From NCBI GenBank assembly GCA_002360325.1, contig DEQG01000147.1, positions 1 to 20,981 on the forward strand: a stretch of DNA of 20,981 bases, read 5' to 3'. The notes beneath the pieces were generated by a model. That model made no database searches. It was not told the DNA's origin and saw only the letters and a list, made by a program, of their open reading frames with translations. This DNA comes from Salinicoccus sp. UBA3372 (lineage in GTDB: Bacteria; Bacillota; Bacilli; Staphylococcales; Salinicoccaceae). Numbering within the stretch: the stretch's first letter is position 1; every line of letters begins with the position of its first letter. Both the position numbers and the translations under genes were made by a program. This document shows, piece by piece, positions 1 through 6,245 of this stretch.

Positions 1-50
1 TCCTTGACACCGGGTCCACATTATATTTTACGGGACAGCAGGGTTTTATT

Positions 51-1037
51 TTACTTTTTGAACAGCTGATAGGCAGTAATCAATGTTGCTGCACCGGCAG
101 CGATGGCTGTGCCGGCCTGGAAACGTTTATCTTTTGTAATTCCTTTGACTACAAGATTGATATTTTGAGGACGCTCTGCGAGACGTCTCATGAAGTATGC
201 ATACCAGTCGTAGCCGAATGGCACATATACTACAGTATTATATCCGCGCTGCACGAGATTTCTCTGATAGTCTTTCCTGAAACCGTACAGCATCTGGAAT
301 TCAAACTGATCATTCGGGATATTGTTTTCTTTAATGAAATCGATTGTTTCTTCTATTATAATATGGTCATGTGTCGCAATGGACGTAAAGCCGCTTCCTT
401 CAAGCAGGTGTGTTTTTATGAGTCTCAAATATGCGGCATCAATATCTCTTTTGTCCTGAAAAGCGACTTCCGGCGCTTCTTTGTACGCGCCTTTTACAAG
501 ACGGAGTCTCTCGTCCTTATATTTGATGACATCTTCTCTTGAGCTGAATAAGTATGACTGGATAACAGTCCCGACATTATCGAACTCTTCCAATACCGTG
601 TCAATCAGACGGATCGTATCATCGTATGCAGCATAGTTTTCCATATCGATATTGACGAACATATCGGCCTGTTTTGCCACGGTCAATATTTCACGTGTGT
701 TTTCCAGACAGAAATCATAATCGATATGCAGCCCTATTTGAGATAATTTTACTGATGCATGAGCATCCACATTATTTTCGTCGATTGCTTTGATCATTTC
801 GATGATGTTGCCTTTTTCCCATAATGCGTCGGATTTCTCTGTGATGAATTCACCGAGATTATCAAATGTGACACTCATACCCTGGTTGTTGATGTCTTTA
901 ATACGCTCGATGGTGTCTTCCACTTTAATGCCGCCGACCACTTTATCGGCACCAAATTTCAAGCCTATTTTTTTAGTAGTGTCATTTAAAATTTTGTTCT
1001 CTGATAGATGTATAAAAATATCTCTTAATACTGGCAT
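51..1037 (-). CDS. putB: Proline dehydrogenase (monofunctional PutB/PutA type)
   Basis: This is an FAD-dependent proline dehydrogenase that oxidises L-proline to 1-pyrroline-5-carboxylate, the first step of proline catabolism; the second enzyme is not in this window. The 328 residues match the usual length of stand-alone Gram-positive enzymes (called putA in S. aureus, putB in Bacillus). Family motifs are visible: LVKGAYKE at 180-187, FQMLYGFR at 247-254 and YFMRRLAERPQN at 281-292, the substrate-binding C-terminal helix. After the catalytic barrel there is a small-residue hydrophobic tail at about 308-325 that ends in KK and could touch the membrane. The ATG is preceded by an aggagagg ribosome site. 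It is transcribed alone, with its own promoter at 1074-1103. Family assignment is secure; the role of the tail is unknown. Confidence 0.95.
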   Translation of the reverse strand: MPVLRDIFIHLSENKILNDTTKKIGLKFGADKVVGGIKVEDTIERIKDINNQGMSVTFDNLGEFITEKSDALWEKGNIIEMIKAIDENNVDAHASVKLSQIGLHIDYDFCLENTREILTVAKQADMFVNIDMENYAAYDDTIRLIDTVLEEFDNVGTVIQSYLFSSREDVIKYKDERLRLVKGAYKEAPEVAFQDKRDIDAAYLRLIKTHLLEGSGFTSIATHDHIIIEETIDFIKENNIPNDQFEFQMLYGFRKDYQRNLVQRGYNTVVYVPFGYDWYAYFMRRLAERPQNINLVVKGITKDKRFQAGTAIAAGAATLITAYQLFKK

Positions 1038-1073
1038 AAAACCTCTCCTACTTTAATAATATTCAACATATAT

Positions 1074-1103
1074 ATTGTACCCTTTAATATATAAGGCAGA
1101 CAA
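1074..1103 (-). promoter_or_regulatory. Probable SigmaA promoter of the proline dehydrogenase gene
   Basis: On the minus strand TTGTCT (1103-1098) and TACAAT (1079-1074) are separated by 18 nt, a good housekeeping promoter about 37 nt upstream of the proline dehydrogenase ATG. No CodY or CcpA operator could be recognised confidently. Predicted by eye only. Confidence 0.55.
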
Positions 1104-1140
1104 TAATTTTTAGAAAATTAGGGATGTAATTTGAACTTTT

Positions 1141-1653
1141 TTATTCGTTGTCATTTTTATAATGGGGTATATGGTTTGTATAAGTATTGTTGATCCTTTC
1201 CATTTCCCTTATATCCACTTCCGTTAAGTCTCTTACCACTTTCGCCGGTCTTCCAAACGCAAGTGTCTTCGGAGGAATTTTTGTACCGGGCGTGACCAGG
1301 CTGCCGGCACCGATAAACGCACCTTCACCAATTTCTGCACCGTCCAAAATGGTCGAGTCCATGCCTATCAATGCATTTTTTCTGATTGTACAGCTGTGCA
1401 GCGTCACTTTGTGGCCGACAGTGACATAGTCCTCTATTATGAGGGGCATATCAGGTGTTTCATGTAAAATCGACAAGTCCTGGATATTGCTATGTTTACC
1501 AATTTTGATAGGTGCAATATCTCCTCGTAAAACAGTGCCGAACCAGATTGATGCATACTCATCAATCGTTACATCTCCGATGACTGTCGCATTCGGTGCT
1601 ACAAAAACGCTTTCATGTATCTCTGGTGAGATTCCTTTATAATCCAGTTTCAT
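1141..1653 (-). CDS. Gamma-carbonic anhydrase family protein (YtoA-like)
   Basis: This is a left-handed beta-helix protein of the gamma-carbonic anhydrase / PaaY / YrdA family, 170 residues with the ATG start. Hexapeptide-repeat turns run through residues about 10-130 (for example NATVIGD, GEGAFIGAGS), followed by a C-terminal alpha helix (about 138-158) as in the family. The three metal-ligand histidines fit H64, H81 and H86, with the typical GHxxxLH pattern. Real carbonic anhydrase activity is uncertain in this subfamily. The ATG at 1653 is preferred over a GTG six bases upstream because the aaagga site lies 8 nt from the ATG and only 2 nt from the GTG. It is divergent from the hydrolase-like gene at 1736, with 82 nt between them. 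Confidence 0.88.
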   Translation of the reverse strand: MKLDYKGISPEIHESVFVAPNATVIGDVTIDEYASIWFGTVLRGDIAPIKIGKHSNIQDLSILHETPDMPLIIEDYVTVGHKVTLHSCTIRKNALIGMDSTILDGAEIGEGAFIGAGSLVTPGTKIPPKTLAFGRPAKVVRDLTEVDIREMERINNTYTNHIPHYKNDNE

Positions 1654-1681
1654 TTCCACTATCCTTTCTCCATTTTGTTGT

Positions 1682-1687
1682 TATAAT
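1682..1687 (+). promoter_or_regulatory. Possible -10 element in the divergent YtoA-like/hydrolase intergenic region
   Basis: The short gap between the two divergent genes is AT-rich and holds a perfect TATAAT on the plus strand at 1682-1687. No good -35 is placed 16-18 nt upstream. On the minus strand TTGTAA (1710-1705) is a possible -35 for the carbonic-anhydrase-like gene. Both genes presumably start here, but the exact elements are uncertain. Confidence 0.3.
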
Positions 1688-1735
1688 AATTGTATCATAG
1701 AGAATTACAAAAGGATTGAAGGAGACTTGCCTTAA

Positions 1736-2536
1736 ATGTGGAAATGGGAAACGGAGTATGAGCCGAAAGGGGTCGTTGTCGTCATTCATGATATGCTCGA
1801 GCATCATGAGTATTACAACGGTTTAATCAGTCAATTGAGAAGTTCAAGCTATCATGTCATCACAGGCGATCTGCCGGGTCACGGCCAGACGACAAGAGTG
1901 CACAAGGGGCACATTACCGACTTCTACCAGTATGTGGACAGAGTGCTGGAATGGTTTGATATGACAAAGGAATATCATCTGCCGACATTCGTCATCGGCC
2001 AGGGACTGGGCGGTCTGATTGCGCTTGAATTGATTAAACAGCACAATATAAATATTGATGGTGTCATTCTTTTGAATCCGTTACTGTCATTCAAGCAGTC
2101 ATTCATGAACAGGAAAAATACGTTAATGACCAGTGTAAGGACGACGAGTGATGAAACAAAATTTGACCCGGGCATCAAAATGAAATACTTCACCTCGGAT
2201 AAAAACTACCTGGAACGTTATGAAAATGATGAATTACTTGTAAAAAAAGTGAGCTATCACTGGTATAAGACCGTCATCAGCCAGATGAAGAACACTGCAG
2301 AAAATATCGATGAACTTCCTGATGTGCCGGTCATGGCGATATTCAGTAAGGAAAATGAAATCATCGAACCTTTCATCTCATCAAATTACGTTAAAAAATT
2401 GATGAGCAGGGAACTTCAGGTCATTATGCTGGACAGTGAAGATCACAGTATATTTCAGCGGGAAGAGATTGAAATACCATACTATTATCTGGAAAAGTTT
2501 TTTGATTCACAGCTTTTCAGAATCGGTCTGTTATAA
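1736..2536 (+). CDS. Alpha/beta-hydrolase-fold protein, lysophospholipase/monoacylglycerol-lipase-like, catalytic residues apparently lost
   Basis: The 266-residue protein follows the serine-hydrolase (Hydrolase_4 / monoacylglycerol lipase-like) pattern: VVVVIHD at 13-19, GDLPGHGQT at 44-52, a nucleophile-elbow region at 86-94, and LDSEDHSIF at 232-240. The usual G-x-S-x-G elbow reads G88-Q-G90-L-G, so glycine replaces the serine nucleophile. The acid position reads SKEN (N207) in place of Asp, and the oxyanion HG reads HD (18-19). Only the histidine (H237) remains. It is therefore probably not an ordinary hydrolase and may be a binding or scaffold pseudoenzyme; the reading frame is intact, which argues against simple decay. 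It converges with mnmM on a shared terminator. A gaaggag site lies 11 nt before the ATG. Fold is fairly certain; function is unknown. Confidence 0.85.
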   Translation: MWKWETEYEPKGVVVVIHDMLEHHEYYNGLISQLRSSSYHVITGDLPGHGQTTRVHKGHITDFYQYVDRVLEWFDMTKEYHLPTFVIGQGLGGLIALELIKQHNINIDGVILLNPLLSFKQSFMNRKNTLMTSVRTTSDETKFDPGIKMKYFTSDKNYLERYENDELLVKKVSYHWYKTVISQMKNTAENIDELPDVPVMAIFSKENEIIEPFISSNYVKKLMSRELQVIMLDSEDHSIFQREEIEIPYYYLEKFFDSQLFRIGLL

Positions 2537-2540
2537 AATA

Positions 2541-2585
2541 AAAAGCCCATACTGCCGGATTACGAGTCGGCAGTATGGGCTTTTT
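2541..2585. terminator. Bidirectional Rho-independent terminator shared by hydrolase-like gene and mnmM
   Basis: A perfect 13-bp stem (gcccatactgccg 2545-2557 paired with 2568-2580) with a 10-nt loop is flanked by AAAA on the left and TTTTT on the right, so it works in both directions. The mnmM stop codon is in the loop, and the last mnmM codons encode the right arm. Confidence 0.93.
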
Positions 2586-3123
2586 CTATGCAGAATATGA
2601 ACGGGGCATTGTTCTGCTGGTTGATGAAGCGGTACTCGAGCACTTTCGCTTTATCCTGGGGCAGGTCGGATAAGAAATAGTACAGCGCATCTTTTTCCTC
2701 TTTTCCGTTTGGATGGCCATGATAGACGACAACCACGATTCTGCCGCCGGGGACGAGAGTATTGAGGATCTGGGCAACCGCTATTAAAGTGGACTCACTT
2801 TTGGTCGTAATGGATTTATCGCCTTTAGGCAGGTAGCCCAGGTTGAACATTGCCGCTTTCACATTGCTGCTTATGTAATTATCGGCATTGGCATGTGAAT
2901 CTTGTATGAATTGTATGTTGGTCATGCCCTGAGTCAATTTTTTCGCATTATTAATTGCATCTTCCTGGATATCAAAACTATACACTTTACCGGAAGGGCC
3001 GGTCAGTTCTGCCATGAACTTTGTATCATGGCCGTTGCCGCATGTGGCATCTATCAAAATATCATTTTCTTCCGCAATCTCTTCAATCAGTGATTTTGCC
3101 TTTGGCAGAATTCTTTCAAGCAT
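2560..3123 (-). CDS. mnmM: tRNA (mnm5s2U34)-methyltransferase MnmM (YtqB family, rRNA_methylase fold)
   Basis: This is a class I SAM-dependent methyltransferase of the YtqB family. In Bacillus and Staphylococcus that family methylates 5-aminomethyl-2-thiouridine at the tRNA wobble position to mnm5s2U, replacing the methylase half of the MnmC used by enterobacteria. Motif I is DATCGNGH (25-32), an acidic SAM-ribose residue is D51, the family block NLGYLPKGDK is at 94-103, and YHGHPNG at 134-140 is also typical. The 187 residues are the usual length. The ATG follows an agaggtg site. It is divergent from the ABC operon. Its final codons form part of the terminator hairpin. Assignment is by family motifs; older annotation would say 'rRNA methylase'. 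Confidence 0.92.
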   Translation of the reverse strand: MLERILPKAKSLIEEIAEENDILIDATCGNGHDTKFMAELTGPSGKVYSFDIQEDAINNAKKLTQGMTNIQFIQDSHANADNYISSNVKAAMFNLGYLPKGDKSITTKSESTLIAVAQILNTLVPGGRIVVVVYHGHPNGKEEKDALYYFLSDLPQDKAKVLEYRFINQQNNAPFIFCIEKAHTADS

Positions 3124-3166
3124 ATTCAGTACACCTCTTCTTTATAAAAGGATTTTACCATATGCA

Positions 3167-3195
3167 TTGTGTAATGGACATAAGGCATATATCAT
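3167..3195 (+). promoter_or_regulatory. Probable promoter of the ABC transporter/ogt operon
   Basis: TTGTGT (3167-3172) and TATCAT (3190-3195) lie 17 nt apart, which would place the transcript start about 20 nt before the ABC ATPase ATG. No other operator or leader structure is evident. Confidence 0.45.
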
Positions 3196-3221
3196 TTTAT
3201 ATAACAGGTGAGGAGTTGAAC

Positions 3222-3998
3222 ATGAATATGATAGAAGTGAGCAATTTGTCGAAGACGTACGGGCATAAGCATGCTGTACGCAATTTGAGCTTTAAAGTGA
3301 ATGAGGGAGAACTGTTCGCATTTTTAGGACCGAACGGCTCCGGGAAATCGACGACGATAAAAATGCTGATGGGACTTACTGAGAATACATCCGGAGATAT
3401 CGAAATTCTCGGAGAACAGCCGGGTGTCAACAGTATTTCTCTAAAAAAGAAAGTGAGTTTCGTTCCTGATACCCCGGATATTATGGGAAAGCTTACCGGG
3501 AAAGAATATTTGGATTTTGTAGCAAGTGTATACGGGATGACCCAGAAAAAATACGAAGAAAAGTCAGAAGAGATGCTGGAACTGTTCGAATTGACCGGGA
3601 CACTCGGTACACTGGTAGAGGAATATTCCCATGGGATGCGGCAGAAGCTTGTAATTATCGGTGCTCTGATGCATGAGCCGAAAGTCGTCTTCATGGATGA
3701 GCCAAATGTGGGGCTTGATCCGAAAAGTAACCGCAACTTGAAAAACTACTTGAAAAAATATGTTGCTGGAGGCAATACGGTCTTTTTAACGACCCATACA
3801 CTCAGTCTCGCTGAAGAAATTGCCGACAGGATTCTGATCATCTTTGAAGGGGAAGAAAAAGCGACCGGGACACTTTCCGAGCTGAGGATAAAAAGCGGTC
3901 TTGAATCCGGAACGCTTGAAGATGTCTTTTTATCGTTGACAGGGGAGGAGGAAATGGATGTTTCCGATTCTGAAAGTCGGGATGCAATCGGCGGTTAA
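3222..3998 (+). CDS. ABC transporter ATP-binding protein
   Basis: The 258-residue nucleotide-binding subunit would power the membrane partner encoded next. Walker A is GPNGSGKS (36-43), the signature is a degenerate YSHGMRQ (135-141) as in many EcsA/YhaQ-like exporters, Walker B is VVFMDEP (155-161), and the H-loop histidine is H192. The Q-loop position lies in VPDTPD, also seen in this exporter subgroup. The ATG at 3222 is chosen because it has a gtgaggag site 7 nt upstream and starts the ABC domain directly; the longer in-frame extension upstream overlaps mnmM and has no ABC similarity. The 3' end overlaps the permease by 41 nt and carries the permease ribosome site. Substrate cannot be told from the sequence. 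Confidence 0.95.
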   Translation: MNMIEVSNLSKTYGHKHAVRNLSFKVNEGELFAFLGPNGSGKSTTIKMLMGLTENTSGDIEILGEQPGVNSISLKKKVSFVPDTPDIMGKLTGKEYLDFVASVYGMTQKKYEEKSEEMLELFELTGTLGTLVEEYSHGMRQKLVIIGALMHEPKVVFMDEPNVGLDPKSNRNLKNYLKKYVAGGNTVFLTTHTLSLAEEIADRILIIFEGEEKATGTLSELRIKSGLESGTLEDVFLSLTGEEEMDVSDSESRDAIGG

Positions 3999-5508
3999 CT
4001 ACTTTAAAAATATACGCACACGGACGATTGCATCTCTTGTAATCATTGCCTTATTCGCATTATTTTTTCTGCCGGTAATGCTTATCACTGCATTTAATTT
4101 TCTGGTACTTGCAGATGAGAATATACTGTCTTCTATAATATTGATGATTTCCATACTGATCATCATCATATTATCTTTGATTACGGTCAATCGTATTGTG
4201 AAAGATATGTTCATGAATAAAAATATGCAGCTGTATCTGACTTTCCCGGTCAGGGCGGTGGATATACTGCGGGCGAAATTTATCATGCAGCTCTGTACGG
4301 GCATTCTGCCGGTCACGTTAGTGGCCGGGCTGATTGTCGGTGGAGCATTCTCTTTCAGATATACGAGTATACTGCCGCTTATATCTGCGTCTGCATATTT
4401 CATGCTTCTCAGTATGCTTACCCTTGCGATAAGCTATGTCATCGTTTTTTTGGTGATCAAAGTGACCAGCCCTGAAAAGGTTTCGGAAATTTTGACCTTT
4501 ATCGGCGGCTTTGCAGCTGTTCTGCCTTATATCATCATTACTTTCGGCATGGTCAATATTGAAACGATCATCAAATATTTACCGAATCCGGTGTGGCTGT
4601 ATGAGGGATTTATTTATAATGCAGGTTTGAATGGATTTTTAATGTTTACAATGTTAAATGTGATTCTTTCCATCATCCTGTTCGTGTCTCTGACATATGT
4701 CGTCAAAGACGGTTTTATCAAAGGGTGGATGACGGCTTCAGGCGGCAGAATGAAAACCGGCAGCAATGTTCTCGGTGTGCATTCAGTCAAAGGTGCGCTG
4801 CTGAGGAAGGATATCAATATGACACTGAGGGATTTTAAAGAGTGGGCGGCAATTTTACCGCAGTATTTCATTCCTTTTGTCGTATATTTTGTGGCTTATA
4901 ATCCGGTCGCTCCGGAAGGGGCTCCGGAGATGAACATGGACGGGGTCATCATCTCTGTTTCCATTACGGGCACTGTCATCATTTCTATATTTGTCTCAGC
5001 ATCAAATACCGCAAGAGATGCGAGGCATCATGCAATGATGCGGGCAATGCCGGTGGAGGCGGCGGACATGGTGGATTCGAAATTCATCTATAATTTCTTC
5101 ACGATCGTTCCTGTCTACATGCTGATGTCACTGGGAGTCTTCCTGTTTACAGAAGTTTCCGCAGCCGGTCTTTTCTACAGTTTTGTGTTCATCGTTCTTA
5201 CTGCACTGGCAGTCATCCCGATCGGTATGTGGTTCGGTGCGAAATTTCCTGTGGTCAACAGCAACAAACCCACAGAACGGCTGGATACCGGTGCATCCAT
5301 TATTATGACGATAGTCATTGTGATATTAGTATTTTCAACCGGTCTGATGTCGAATGCCTTCGTTGGTGCAGAAGGTGATATAAATCATCGGATGACTGGT
5401 ATAATGGTAGTGGTGATGCTTGCACTGAGTGCGGGAATTTATTTTATAATGATAAAAACAGTGAAAAATATATATCACAGAGGATTGAAGATCGTTTATA
5501 AGGGGTGA
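3958..5508 (+). CDS. ABC exporter permease (putative ABC_tran_2-type membrane subunit)
   Basis: This 516-residue protein is strongly hydrophobic, with about 12 likely transmembrane helices in two halves separated by a cytosolic loop at about 265-300 (including LRKDINMTLRDFKEW). That organisation fits the putative ABC exporter family paired with EcsA-like ATPases. The start at 3958 sits inside the ATPase gene and has an aggggaggagg site 6 nt upstream, so the two subunits are probably translationally coupled and made in fixed ratio. Its TGA stop overlaps an ATG of the ogt reading frame (TGATG). No substrate-specific feature is seen; lipid, peptide or bacteriocin export are all possible. Confidence 0.88.
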   Translation: MFPILKVGMQSAVNYFKNIRTRTIASLVIIALFALFFLPVMLITAFNFLVLADENILSSIILMISILIIIILSLITVNRIVKDMFMNKNMQLYLTFPVRAVDILRAKFIMQLCTGILPVTLVAGLIVGGAFSFRYTSILPLISASAYFMLLSMLTLAISYVIVFLVIKVTSPEKVSEILTFIGGFAAVLPYIIITFGMVNIETIIKYLPNPVWLYEGFIYNAGLNGFLMFTMLNVILSIILFVSLTYVVKDGFIKGWMTASGGRMKTGSNVLGVHSVKGALLRKDINMTLRDFKEWAAILPQYFIPFVVYFVAYNPVAPEGAPEMNMDGVIISVSITGTVIISIFVSASNTARDARHHAMMRAMPVEAADMVDSKFIYNFFTIVPVYMLMSLGVFLFTEVSAAGLFYSFVFIVLTALAVIPIGMWFGAKFPVVNSNKPTERLDTGASIIMTIVIVILVFSTGLMSNAFVGAEGDINHRMTGIMVVVMLALSAGIYFIMIKTVKNIYHRGLKIVYKG

Positions 5509-5513
5509 TGAAA

Positions 5514-5978
5514 ATGGCAGTTGTTTACGAGAAATTTCCGGTCGGATGGCTGAAAATCGTCAGTGAGGATGAAGAGATTATCGGTATCGATCATGCAGCG
5601 GCGCCCGGAAAAAGTGACGAACGGACTGAAGTGATCGATGTATGCATCGAACAGCTGAATGAGTATTTTGAAGGTCGCAGAAGTGAGTTTACGGTACCGG
5701 TCAATTTTAGATACGGGGGGACGAAGTTCCAGCAGAAAGTCTGGAATGAACTGTGGAAAATCCCTTACGGACAGACGCTCAGTTATAAAGAACTCGCTGT
5801 CAGGTGCGGCGGTGCGAACTATTCGAGGGCCGTCGCCAATGCGAACGGTAAAAATCCGGTATCGATCATAGTGCCGTGCCACAGGGTCATTTCAAGTGAC
5901 GGCACACTGGGTGGTTACACGGGCGGTCTGGATAAAAAGTCGGAATTGCTGACGATCGAAGGACTGCAATTGATTTAA
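5514..5978 (+). CDS. ogt: Methylated-DNA--protein-cysteine S-methyltransferase
   Basis: This is a suicide DNA-repair protein that takes the alkyl group from O6-alkylguanine onto its own cysteine. At 154 residues it has the standard small form: an N-terminal ribonuclease-like part, then the DNA-binding domain with the helix-turn-helix region (YGQTLSYKELA, 85-95; SRAVANANGKNP, 104-115, with the arginine finger) and the active site IVPCHRV with C122. GGYTGGLDKK at 133-142 closes the pocket. Three in-frame starts exist: GTG 5505, ATG 5508 and ATG 5514. The last has the best spacing (8 nt) from aagggg, while 5508 overlaps the permease stop as TGATG. It lies in the ABC operon, an arrangement without obvious functional meaning. 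Confidence 0.95.
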   Translation: MAVVYEKFPVGWLKIVSEDEEIIGIDHAAAPGKSDERTEVIDVCIEQLNEYFEGRRSEFTVPVNFRYGGTKFQQKVWNELWKIPYGQTLSYKELAVRCGGANYSRAVANANGKNPVSIIVPCHRVISSDGTLGGYTGGLDKKSELLTIEGLQLI

Positions 5979-5992
5979 ATCTTTTTATACAC

Positions 5993-6021
5993 TTGCTAAT
6001 ATTTAAAAAATAACATATATT
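5993..6021 (+). promoter_or_regulatory. Probable SigmaA promoter of the leuS T-box transcript
   Basis: TTGCTA (5993-5998), a 17-nt spacer and TATATT (6016-6021) sit directly before the T-box leader. The predicted start near 6028 coincides with the base of Stem I at 6030. Confidence 0.7.
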
Positions 6022-6029
6022 AGTATTTG

Positions 6030-6211
6030 TACAGAAGTAGTAGTGTGATGCTGTTCCAAGAGAACCGGTGGCGGTGAAAACCGGTATCAGCGGACCATGA
6101 ACTTGTCTGTATCCGGTGAATTGAATATTCTTGAGATGCACTTTTTAAGTGAATGCGGGTGGTACCGCGGTCATATAGATCGTCCCATGTTTTATTAAAC
6201 ATGGGATTTTT
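6030..6211 (+). promoter_or_regulatory. Leucine T-box riboswitch of leuS
   Basis: This leader controls leuS by sensing uncharged tRNA-Leu. Stem I closes with tacaga (6030-6035) pairing with tctgta (6106-6111); an AGAGAA bulge-type sequence is at 6059-6064, and the likely specifier codon is CTT (Leu) at 6102-6104, after TGAA. The T-box sequence is at 6155-6170. The antiterminator can form as GGG (6157-6159) with CCC (6184-6186) and GCG (6167-6169) with CGT (6181-6183), leaving bulge TGGTACC whose TGGT (6160-6163) matches an ACCA tRNA end, the usual discriminator for tRNA-Leu. The alternative terminator uses the same CCC in its 5' arm, so the two folds exclude each other. Confidence 0.95.
6183..6211 (+). 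terminator. Regulated terminator of the leuS T-box
   Basis: A perfect 10-bp stem, tcccatgttt (6183-6192) with aaacatggga (6197-6206), a TATT loop and a following TTTTT form an intrinsic terminator 35 nt before leuS. It is the off-state of the T-box. Confidence 0.93.
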
Positions 6212-6245
6212 ATATACTTTTTTACATACAAATAGGAGGGTTATA

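Noticed and set aside
4..27. TTGACA followed by TATATT at the left edge
   Set aside because: The spacing is only 12 nt, too short for a SigmaA promoter, and no gene follows on the plus strand.
3021..3221. Upstream in-frame extension of the ABC ATPase
   Set aside because: It overlaps mnmM antisense, has no ABC similarity, and the ATG at 3222 has a good ribosome site.
5496..5882. 128-codon minus-strand open frame opposite ogt
   Set aside because: A shadow of the ogt coding sequence, which has all family motifs on the plus strand.
6153..6245. Upstream in-frame extension of leuS
   Set aside because: It crosses the T-box core and terminator; the ATG at 6246 has an ideal aggaggg site and gives the standard LeuRS N-terminus.
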